Assembly (NCBI GenBank): GCA_015494595.1 | Contig: WGAX01000073.1 | Span: 1-21,317 of the forward strand | Source: Nitratiruptor sp. | GTDB taxonomy: Bacteria; Campylobacterota; Campylobacteria; Campylobacterales; Nitratiruptoraceae | DNA: 21,317 bases | Reading direction: 5' to 3' | Part shown: positions 1 to 5,345 of the stretch, in pieces | Numbering within the stretch: position 1 is the stretch's first letter | Layout: each line of letters opens with the position of its first letter | Made by a program: the position numbers and the translations under genes | Notes under the pieces: model-generated | Seen by the model: the letters and a program-made list of their open reading frames with translations, nothing else | What the model was told of the DNA's origin: nothing | Database searches by the model: none

Positions 1-2
1 AG

Positions 3-785
3 CTTCGCTTCAAGCTTCCAAAGCATATGAGAAACGTCAAGAAGCTCCAAGAGCTTCGCTTCATTCCAAGCTTTGGAGGCAAGGTATGGCATATTGAATT
101 TGTCTATAAGATTGCAGTACCAAAGCCAAAAGAGAATGGCGACTATCTTGCCATCGACTTTGGCATCGACAACTTTGCGACTTGCTATCCAAGTAGCGGT
201 GGCGCTTTTATTATTGAGGGGCGCTATATCAAATCCGTTAACCGTTACTTCAACAAGCGCAAAGCCTACCTGCAATCTATCTACGATAGGCAGGGATATA
301 AACACACTCACAACCTCATAGCCTTGAGCCGAAGAAGAGACAACCGAATCAACAACTTCTTCAATCTTGCTGTTAAGCATATTGTGGAATATGCCATCAA
401 ACACAATATCGCTACCATCGTGCTTGGTGATTTTAGCAGAAGCAAGCAAAGTATCACCATCGGCAAAGCCAATAACCAAAACTTTGTCGGTATTCCTTAC
501 TACAAATTCAAACAAAAGCTTGCCTCCAAAGCCTCTTTTTTGGATAAAGATGATATGCCTCTTACCTACGATAGTGCAATTTCCTATCAAGGAAGCGGTA
601 GGCGCATCAAAAGAGGCTTGTACAAATCCGCTCAAGGCTATCTCCTAAACGCCGACGTGAACGGTGCGGCGAATATTTTAGTCAAGTATTTTAAAAGCAA
701 CGGGCTGCACAGAGAGCTTAATGCTCTCTATGCTACCCGGTACGGGTGCGTCAACCATCCACAGAGGTTAAGGCTAGTTAGCTAG
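3..785 (+). pseudogene. tnpB: IS200/IS605-family TnpB (OrfB), 5'-cut by window edge, with apparent internal deletion
   Basis: TnpB is the RNA-guided DNA nuclease encoded by IS200/IS605 elements. The frame is open to the left edge, so the ATG at 27 need not be the start; the residues before it (LPKH) fit the beta-strand region that precedes the RuvC fold. Counting from ATG 27, RuvC-I is AIDFGIDNFAT with Asp44, and RuvC-III is NADVNGAANI with Asp210. The C-terminus YGCVNHPQRLRL is typical of the TnpB clade that carries an SKASFLD segment and lacks the CxxC zinc finger. Between FKQKL (about 164) and SKASFLD (about 167) I would expect some 20-25 residues, including an EESYT-like stretch; here they are missing without a frameshift. 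In this clade that stretch probably carries the RuvC-II glutamate, so the protein is predicted to be nuclease-dead. Family certain; the deletion rests on my memory of relatives. Confidence 0.85.
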
Positions 786-795
786 CATACCTCCA

Positions 796-819
796 AGCCT
801 CCCTATTTACGGGGAGGTT
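796..819 (+). repeat. Right-end hairpin of the tnpB element
   Basis: An inverted repeat starts ten bases after the tnpB stop codon. CCTCCC at 798-803 pairs with GGGAGG at 812-817 around an 8-base loop, and A-T and G-T pairs extend it by two positions. A hairpin here is the normal position for the subterminal right-end structure of an IS200/IS605 element, which is also the 3' part of the omegaRNA. The exact right boundary cannot be fixed from one copy; the TTGTTGAC that follows is probably close to it. No matching left end lies in the window. Confidence 0.6.
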
Positions 820-882
820 GTTGACTATCCAGCCTTTAGCAATATTTTTAAAAATTTTACCACCTCATTAACTAATATTGAA

Positions 883-997
883 TTGACATACTCTCCACCC
901 TTCCATATGGGAGATTCTGGCTTTAAGCGGGGATGCCAACAATAGTTGGTCTTACTTCTCCTATGCCAAGAGTCGATACCCCAACTCTGTGTTTTAA
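883..997 (-). mobile_element. Solo right end of a second IS200/IS605 tnpB element (tnpB 3' remnant plus terminal hairpin)
   Basis: On the - strand, 24 open codons (997 down to the stop at 923-925) read LKHRVGVSTLGIGEVRPTI and then VGIPA. This resembles the variable C-terminal tail of many TnpB proteins, which overlaps the omegaRNA scaffold. The stop is followed by the stem CTCC/GGAG with the block AGAATCTCCCATATGGAAGG, then GGAGAGTATGTCAA. Ending in TGTCAA after a GGAG-type hairpin is typical of IS200/IS605 right ends. The rest of the gene is absent: the frame is closed by a stop at 998-1000. The element lies tail-to-tail with the tnpB fragment at 3-785 and differs from it in sequence, so it is a separate insertion. 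Family call from recognisable right-end features; boundaries approximate. Confidence 0.6.
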
Positions 998-1005
998 TTA
1001 TAGCA
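997..1005 (-). promoter_or_regulatory. Extended -10 promoter box reading into the solo right end
   Basis: On the - strand this reads TGCTATAAT, a perfect extended -10 element (TGnTATAAT). Transcription would start near 990 and run through the tnpB 3' remnant and its terminal hairpin, giving an RNA of roughly 107 bases up to 883. Campylobacterota sigma-70 promoters often lack a clear -35 box, so the missing -35 is not an objection. The box overlaps the left arm of the inverted repeat at 1003-1047. Promoter activity is inferred. Confidence 0.45.
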
Positions 1006-1047
1006 AAAGAGTTTCAGGGAAGATAAACTTTCTATCAACTCTTTTGC
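1003..1047. repeat. 11-bp perfect inverted repeat between IS remnant and gltX
   Basis: GCAAAAGAGTT at 1003-1013 is perfectly repeated in inverse as AACTCTTTTGC at 1037-1047, with 23 bases between. Inside the loop GATA and TATC (1022-1025 and 1033-1036) can pair as well. It lies upstream of the likely gltX promoter and its left arm overlaps the - strand -10 box at 997-1005. It may be an operator, a terminator-like hairpin, or part of an element left end. No U-tract follows on the + strand, which speaks against a standard terminator in that direction. Confidence 0.6.
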
Positions 1048-1093
1048 CGCCTTATATCCCCATTAATGAATCAAGGGGCTTTACGGCCATTTT

Positions 1094-1102
1094 TGGTAAA
1101 AT
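1094..1102 (+). promoter_or_regulatory. Probable gltX promoter (extended -10)
   Basis: TGGTAAAAT fits TGnTAnAAT. A start near 1109 would leave a leader of about 17 bases containing the ribosome binding site GAGGTGAG at 1117-1124. Together with the RBS spacing this supports ATG 1126 as the gltX start and makes upstream in-frame codons from 1066 unlikely to be translated. Confidence 0.45.
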
Positions 1103-1125
1103 TAGCAAAAAATATTGAGGTGAGT

Positions 1126-2508
1126 ATGGTTGTAACGCGATTTGCTCCAAGCCCTACGGGCTATTTGCATATTGGAGGGTTAAGGACTGCACTGTTTAAT
1201 TGGCTTTGGGCAAGGAAAAATGGAGGTAAATTTATCCTGCGCATAGAAGATACTGATTTAGTGCGAAATTCCAAAGAGGCTACAGAGGCTATTTTGGAAG
1301 CTTTTAAGTGGGTAGGATTAGATTATGATGGAGAAGTAGCTTATCAATCTAAAAGATTTGATATTTACAAACGCTATATCCAGAAGCTTTTGGATGAGGG
1401 AAAAGCTTACTACTGTTATATGAGCAAAGAGGAGCTTGATAAGCTGCGTCAAGAGCAGATCCAAAGAGGAGAGCGTCCAAGATATGATAGGCGCTATAGA
1501 GATTTTACAGGCACACCTCCACAAGGAGTTAAGCCTGTGGTGCGCATTAAAGCTCCGCTAGAGGGAGATGTTGTCTTTGAGGATGGGATTAAGGGCACTA
1601 TTACCATTAGGGCTGAGGAGCTGGATGATTTTATTATTGCAAGAAGTGATGGCACGCCTACCTATAACTTTGTGGTGGCAATTGATGATGCGTTGATGGG
1701 GATAACTGATGTAATACGGGGGGATGATCACCTCTATAACACTCCAAAGCAGATCATAGTCTATGAGGCTTTGGGACTTAAGATTCCAAGATTTTACCAT
1801 GTGCCGATGATTTTGAATGAGCAGGGCAAGAAGCTTTCAAAGCGTGATGGGGCAATGGATGTGATGGAGTATAAAAGAATGGGGTATTTACCTGAAGCCC
1901 TGCTCAATTTTCTTGTGAGACTCGGCTGGAGTTATGGGGATCAGGAGATTTTTACTCTAAAGGAGATGATTGAGCTTTTTGATCCAAAAGAGATTAATAA
2001 AGCCCCTTCAGCTTATAATCTCTCAAAACTTGACTGGCTCAATGCTCACTATATTAAAAATACACCAAATGAGAAACTTATAAGTTTACTTGAGGATTTT
2101 GGTCTATTTTTAGCTAATCATGATAAAAAGGAGATTTTAGTTGATGCGTTAAAAGAGCGAGCAAAAACCATCAAAGAGATGGCTCAGATGGCAAAAGAGA
2201 TCCTAGAAGAGCCTCAAAGCTATGATGAAAAGGGCGTTAAAAAGGCGCTTAAAGGAGAGTGGAGAGAGATTTTAGAGCTCTTTTTGCAAAAACTACAAGC
2301 TAAAGAGGCGCATCTTCCTGTGGATTTTCATCAAGTTGTTGAAGAGGTGGTTCAAGAGAGAAAAATTGGATTTGGCAAAATAGGGCAGCCTTTAAGGCTA
2401 GCACTCCTTGGCAAAATGGCTGGTCCAGATCTTAGCGATATTATGGCAATTATTGGCAAAGATAAAACTATACAACGAGTAGAAAAACTATTGAAGAGGT
2501 ATCAATGA
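1126..2508 (+). CDS. gltX: Glutamyl-tRNA synthetase, GltX1 type
   Basis: Class I aminoacyl-tRNA synthetase that charges tRNA-Glu in the cytoplasm. Start chosen at ATG 1126 (460 residues): GAGGTGAG lies just upstream, and the product then begins MVVTRFAPSPTGYLHIGG, as in Helicobacter GltX1. The HIGH-like motif HIGG is at residues 15-18 and the KMSKS-like loop KLSKR at 236-240. The Glu-tRNA synthetase signature block with LDDFIIARSDGTPTYNF and GDDHL lies between them, and the anticodon-binding helical domain follows. Campylobacterota usually carry two GltX paralogues; close similarity over the whole length to the H. pylori GltX1 sequence as I remember it favours the canonical Glu enzyme over the GltX2 form that charges tRNA-Gln for GatCAB. 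The stop codon overlaps the next start (ATGA), so the two genes are translationally coupled. Confidence 0.95.
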   Translation: MVVTRFAPSPTGYLHIGGLRTALFNWLWARKNGGKFILRIEDTDLVRNSKEATEAILEAFKWVGLDYDGEVAYQSKRFDIYKRYIQKLLDEGKAYYCYMSKEELDKLRQEQIQRGERPRYDRRYRDFTGTPPQGVKPVVRIKAPLEGDVVFEDGIKGTITIRAEELDDFIIARSDGTPTYNFVVAIDDALMGITDVIRGDDHLYNTPKQIIVYEALGLKIPRFYHVPMILNEQGKKLSKRDGAMDVMEYKRMGYLPEALLNFLVRLGWSYGDQEIFTLKEMIELFDPKEINKAPSAYNLSKLDWLNAHYIKNTPNEKLISLLEDFGLFLANHDKKEILVDALKERAKTIKEMAQMAKEILEEPQSYDEKGVKKALKGEWREILELFLQKLQAKEAHLPVDFHQVVEEVVQERKIGFGKIGQPLRLALLGKMAGPDLSDIMAIIGKDKTIQRVEKLLKRYQ

Positions 2509-3758
2509 AGATTACAAAAGTAGAAGCTTTAGAGTATCATAAAAACAAAAAACCGGGTAAGAAAGAGATTGCAATTACAAAGCCTTTTAATACGCAAAGA
2601 GATTTGAGTATTGCTTATACGCCCGGTGTTGGATATGTATGTGAGGAGATTGCAAAAAATCCTGACCTTGTGTATGAATACACCACCAAAGGTAATTTTG
2701 TAGCTGTTGTTACAAACGGCACGGCAGTATTGGGACTTGGAGATATTGGTCCTTTAGCAGCGAAGCCGGTAATGGAGGGGAAAGCAATTCTATTTAAGAA
2801 ATTTGCGGATATTGATGCGGTGGGCATAGAGGTGGATGAGAAGGATCCAAAAAAGTTTATTGAGATTGTAAGAGCGATCTCTCCTACATTTGGTGGTATC
2901 AATTTAGAAGATATTAAGGCTCCGGAGTGTTTTGAAATCGAGGAGAAGCTTAAAAAGATTACTGATATTCCCGTAATGCATGATGACCAGCACGGCACTG
3001 CTATTGTAACAAGTGCGGGGCTGCTTAATGCCTGCAAATTGACTAATAGAGAGCCAAAAAGGCTCAAAGTAGTCATTGTAGGCTCAGGAGCTGCAGCCAT
3101 TGCGAGTGCGAGGATGTATAAGCATTTAGGGGTTAAGCAGATTATTTTGATTGATTCTAAAGGGGTGGTGCATAAAGAAAGAGACGATCTTAATAGATAC
3201 AAAGAGGTTTTTGCTTATCCTCAACGCATCTCAAGACAAGAGGCTTTTAAAGATGCCGATATGGTGCTTGGACTCTCAATTCCTGGCGCAATAAGCAAAG
3301 AGGATATTGCATTGATGCAGGATGAGCCTTTTGTATTTGTTTGCTCAAACCCAATTCCAGAGATTATGCCAGATGAGGTGAAAAAGATAAAACCCAAAGC
3401 CATCATTGCAACAGGGCGCAGTGATTTTCCTAATCAGGTAAATAATGTTCTTGGTTTTCCCTATCTTTTTAGAGGGGCGTTAGATGTAAGAAGCAGGGCT
3501 ATCAATTATGAGATGATGATTGCTGCAGCCTACGCTTTGGCCAATTTAGCTCAAAAAGAGGTACCAGAGTATATTAAAGAGATTTATGGCAAAGATTTGC
3601 GATTTTCTAAAGAGTATATTATTCCAACCCCTTTTGATAAGAGACTGATTGTGGAGGTCTCCAGCGCAGTGGCTGAAGCTGCTATGAGAAGTGGAGTAGC
3701 TCGCATACAAAAGGATATACAAAAGTATAAAGAGGAGTTAAGGGCTAGAGTTTCTTGA
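2505..3758 (+). CDS. Malic enzyme, short MaeB-like form
   Basis: Oxidative decarboxylation of malate to pyruvate with NAD(P); 417 residues. The N-terminal malic domain contains SIAYTPGVGYVCEEIA and the Lys-bearing AAKPVMEGKAILFKKFADID. The metal/substrate region GGINLEDIKAPECFEIE and VMHDDQHGTA follows. The dinucleotide fold has VVIVGSGAAAIASARM (GxGxxA). Length and motifs match the bacterial short form that lacks the C-terminal phosphotransacetylase-like domain of E. coli MaeB. Cofactor preference cannot be told safely from the sequence. It overlaps gltX by 4 bases, and its last 14 bases overlap the 3' end of the convergent mqnA. In an autotroph it could serve anaplerosis or pyruvate supply; that is inference. 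Confidence 0.93.
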   Translation: MKITKVEALEYHKNKKPGKKEIAITKPFNTQRDLSIAYTPGVGYVCEEIAKNPDLVYEYTTKGNFVAVVTNGTAVLGLGDIGPLAAKPVMEGKAILFKKFADIDAVGIEVDEKDPKKFIEIVRAISPTFGGINLEDIKAPECFEIEEKLKKITDIPVMHDDQHGTAIVTSAGLLNACKLTNREPKRLKVVIVGSGAAAIASARMYKHLGVKQIILIDSKGVVHKERDDLNRYKEVFAYPQRISRQEAFKDADMVLGLSIPGAISKEDIALMQDEPFVFVCSNPIPEIMPDEVKKIKPKAIIATGRSDFPNQVNNVLGFPYLFRGALDVRSRAINYEMMIAAAYALANLAQKEVPEYIKEIYGKDLRFSKEYIIPTPFDKRLIVEVSSAVAEAAMRSGVARIQKDIQKYKEELRARVS

Positions 3759-4404
3759 GATGGGTAGCGTGCACTTTACGCAAGAAGATCTGCAAAGATC
3801 TCTTCTCCCTCTTTCCTATTCTGTAATGGATAAGTTGGAGGTAGTGAAGAATCTCTTTGCGTGAGAGGTGAGAGCGCTTCATATAGTGTTTGAGGATATA
3901 ATAAGGAATTTTTACAGGGTGCTGAAGAAATTTATTTGCCAGTTTTTTATACTTTTTAGTCTCTTTTTTGTAGCAAAACCTTGCAAAGACAAAAGGCAGA
4001 TGATAGTGTTTATACCACTCATTTGCTAAATCTTTGCATTGATATTTTTTTTGATAAAGGAGGGCTTTGTCGCCAATAAGCACCTGGCCTTGTAATCCTA
4101 ATACTTTTGCAAGCATATTTGAGGTGTTGGAGTCGCTATCATTTTTCTCTTCTCCAGGACAGAGTATAACACTCAAAACTTTTTTGTTGGCTACAATGCC
4201 AAAATCGCTGCAGTTATATTTGGCAGAGATAATACTAGAGATGACTGCAGCTTCCACTTTGCCTTTGATAAAGAGCTGATTAATATGGCTTGGCACCCCT
4301 TTGTAGTAGTGCAGTGCCGCTTTTTCATAACTTTTTTTAAGCTCTTTTTTTAAAAAAACATAAAAAGGTAAAAGATTGATATAATCTATATTGCCGATTT
4401 TCAT
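3745..4404 (-). CDS. mqnA: Chorismate dehydratase MqnA (futalosine menaquinone pathway)
   Basis: MqnA converts chorismate to 3-[(1-carboxyvinyl)oxy]benzoate, the first committed step of futalosine-dependent menaquinone synthesis, the route used by Campylobacterota. Start at ATG 4404 (219 residues), where the product begins MKIGNIDYINLLPFYVF, the typical opening of this family. The frame extends upstream to 4644, but that part is antisense to moaD and moaE and is not convincing coding sequence. GVPSHINQLFIKGKVEAAVIS carries the conserved P-S-N segment near residue 40. The C-terminal third is rich in Lys and helices, as in other epsilonproteobacterial MqnA proteins. Convergent with the malic enzyme gene (14-base overlap) and divergent from moaD (52 bases apart). 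Confidence 0.85.
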   Translation of the reverse strand: MKIGNIDYINLLPFYVFLKKELKKSYEKAALHYYKGVPSHINQLFIKGKVEAAVISSIISAKYNCSDFGIVANKKVLSVILCPGEEKNDSDSNTSNMLAKVLGLQGQVLIGDKALLYQKKYQCKDLANEWYKHYHLPFVFARFCYKKETKKYKKLANKFLQHPVKIPYYILKHYMKRSHLSRKEILHYLQLIHYRIGKREKRSLQIFLRKVHATHLKKL

Positions 4405-4411
4405 AAATGTA

Positions 4412-4417
4412 ATTATA
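4412..4417 (-). promoter_or_regulatory. -10 box of mqnA, implying a near-leaderless mRNA
   Basis: ATTATA on the + strand is a perfect TATAAT on the - strand. Its position puts the expected transcription start at about 4404-4406, on or next to the ATG at 4404. No ribosome binding site is visible between it and the start codon. Confidence 0.45.
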
Positions 4418-4428
4418 GTGTAAAATTT

Positions 4429-4437
4429 TGTTAAAAT
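4429..4437 (+). promoter_or_regulatory. Extended -10 box of moaDE
   Basis: TGTTAAAAT fits the extended -10 pattern and would start transcription near 4444, about 13 bases before the moaD ATG. The G-rich stretch AAGGGGAGG at 4447-4455 acts as ribosome binding site; its GGAGG core is unusually close (1 base) to the ATG, so the upstream AAGGGG part may be what pairs. Confidence 0.4.
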
Positions 4438-4456
4438 AGGCAGAAAAAGGGGAGGT

Positions 4457-4678
4457 ATGGTTAAAGTAGAGTTTTTAGGTCCTATTGGTAAAGAGCCAAT
4501 GTATATAGAGGCAAAAAATTTAAAAGATGTAGCAAAAAAACTCCAAGCAGATCCTGAAATAAAAAAATGGCTAGATGAGTGTGCCGTAGCGGTGAATGAT
4601 AAACTTGTTACTTCATTGGATATACCATTAAAAGATGGCGACAAAGTTTCTCTTTTGCCGCCTGTATGTGGAGGGTAG
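4457..4678 (+). CDS. moaD: Molybdopterin synthase small subunit MoaD
   Basis: Ubiquitin-fold sulfur carrier, 73 residues, normal for the family (about 75-85). The C-terminus is VCGG; the final Gly-Gly is the site that is adenylated and converted to a thiocarboxylate, which donates sulfur to precursor Z (cPMP). The conserved hydrophobic beta-grasp pattern includes DGDKVSLLPPVCGG. It is followed immediately by moaE, its partner in the heterotetrameric synthase, so the pair is a functional operon. Probably transcribed from its own promoter in the 52-base gap it shares with mqnA. Confidence 0.93.
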   Translation: MVKVEFLGPIGKEPMYIEAKNLKDVAKKLQADPEIKKWLDECAVAVNDKLVTSLDIPLKDGDKVSLLPPVCGG

Positions 4679-4680
4679 TT

Positions 4681-5124
4681 ATGGTGGAGCTTTATAGAGG
4701 AGATTTGGAGATAGAGCAGATTTTTAAAAAGTGGTATGAATGGTCTTTAGATAAAAATTTTGGTGCAATGGTGAGTTTTGTTGGGACGGTACGAGATGAG
4801 AATGCAATAGAAGGATTGAGTTTTGATGTGTATAAACCGATTTTACAAGAGTGGTTTGATAGATGGCAAAAGAGGGCTCAGGCAAAGGGAGCCGTTATTA
4901 AAATGGCACACTCTATAGGTAATGTCCCGGTACATACATCAAGTTTTATTGCTGCGGTCTTTAGCCCAAAAAGGCGTGTTGCTTTGGAGCTTATCGATGA
5001 GTTTGTGGAGGATTTTAAGGCAAATGCGCCTATTTGGAAGTATGATCTAAAAGATGGAAGGCGCATCTATGCAAAAGATCGAAGCCATAAGATGGATGGG
5101 AGTGGTATCTTAAATAGTCTCTAA
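4681..5124 (+). CDS. moaE: Molybdopterin synthase catalytic subunit MoaE
   Basis: Large subunit of molybdopterin synthase; inserts the two dithiolene sulfurs carried by MoaD. I place the start at ATG 4681 (147 residues), two bases after the moaD stop, with GGAGGG about 6 bases upstream inside the moaD end; the ATG at 4666 would be too early and add a tail unlike the family. Conserved elements are GAMVSFVGTVRDE, the FDVYKP segment, HSIGNVPVH and the C-terminal ANAPIWKYDL, which holds the active-site lysine. A strong hairpin follows 17 bases after the stop. Together with moeA at 14320 the window carries three cofactor genes, but not moaA, moaC or mog. Confidence 0.93.
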   Translation: MVELYRGDLEIEQIFKKWYEWSLDKNFGAMVSFVGTVRDENAIEGLSFDVYKPILQEWFDRWQKRAQAKGAVIKMAHSIGNVPVHTSSFIAAVFSPKRRVALELIDEFVEDFKANAPIWKYDLKDGRRIYAKDRSHKMDGSGILNSL

Positions 5125-5141
5125 CAAAATCCAAAAAGAAT

Positions 5142-5174
5142 TCTCCCTCTAAAATCTGTTGATTTAGAGGGAGA
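5142..5174. terminator. Rho-independent terminator after moaE
   Basis: A perfect 12-bp stem, TCTCCCTCTAAA (5142-5153) against TTTAGAGGGAGA (5163-5174), has a 9-base loop and is followed by a T-rich stretch (AATTTTT). On the other strand the same stem would be followed by CTTTTTGG, so it can work in both directions. It now ends moaDE directly; for the - strand dehydrogenase gene it lies about 170 bases beyond the stop, because the solo right end sits in between. Confidence 0.75.
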
Positions 5175-5202
5175 TGAATTTTTGTCTTGCAAAGCAAGTT
5201 TG

Positions 5203-5211
5203 TGCTATAAC
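5203..5211 (+). promoter_or_regulatory. Extended -10 box reading into a solo tnpB-type right end
   Basis: TGCTATAAC matches the extended -10 pattern with one deviation at the last base. It predicts a start near 5218 and an RNA of about 128 bases through the structured remnant to 5345. It stands in the same relation to its remnant as the - strand box at 997-1005 does to the other one. A small hairpin, CTTGC-AAA-GCAAG at 5186-5198, lies just upstream. Confidence 0.4.
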
Positions 5212-5345
5212 TATCAAAAAGCGCAATAACCAAGCGTTATCAGGGCAGGGACTGCCCGCAGAGCCTGTGGAGGTGCGCCACGAGGCGACCGTTGAAGCAG
5301 GAAACCCTAACTTATTTGCGATAGCAAAAAGTTAGGATAGTTCAC
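5212..5345 (+). mobile_element. Solo right end of a third IS200/IS605 tnpB element, omegaRNA-like
   Basis: GC-richer than its surroundings. The frame ending at the stop 5333-5335 reads GLPAEPVEVRHEATVEAGNP followed by NLFAIAKS, a familiar C-terminal tail of TnpB proteins; another frame reads RAGTARRACGG, also tail-like. The DNA is strongly structured: CAGGGACTGCCC and GTGGAGGTGCGCCAC form local hairpins, and a long terminal hairpin follows: CCTAACTT (5306-5313), TTTGC (5315-5319), tetraloop GATA, GCAAA (5324-5328), AAGTTAGG (5329-5336), with only A5314 unpaired. The end GGATAGTTCAC is typical of IS605 right ends. Only about 40 codons of the gene are present. The right boundary coincides with the last codons of the - strand dehydrogenase, whose stop is at 5342-5344. 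Confidence 0.6.

Larger units (their letters stand above)
786..1125. other. 340-base gap without an intact gene
   Basis: Contents in order: the right-end hairpin of the tnpB fragment (796-819), an AT-rich stretch (about 838-882), the solo - strand right end (883-997) with its -10 box (997-1005), the inverted repeat (1003-1047), and the likely gltX promoter and RBS (1094-1124). The + strand frame 933-1118 runs antisense over these elements and shows no coding character. Confidence 0.6.

Noticed and set aside
1..63. Repeated AGCTTCGCTTCA at 1-12 and 52-63
   Set aside because: Both copies encode Leu-Arg-Phe in the same tnpB frame with similar codons; no sign of an element end or target duplication.
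1003..1047. T-box or riboswitch in front of gltX
   Set aside because: No T-box consensus or known riboswitch core is visible, the likely gltX start lies downstream of it, and T-box control of synthetases is not usual in Campylobacterota.
2615..3202. 195-codon open frame on the - strand
   Set aside because: Lies entirely inside the well-supported malic enzyme gene, has an unnatural Ser/Thr/Pro-rich composition and no RBS; a shadow frame.
4405..4644. N-terminal extension of the mqnA frame
   Set aside because: Antisense to moaD; the family opening MKIGNIDYINLLP and a -10 box both place the start at 4404.
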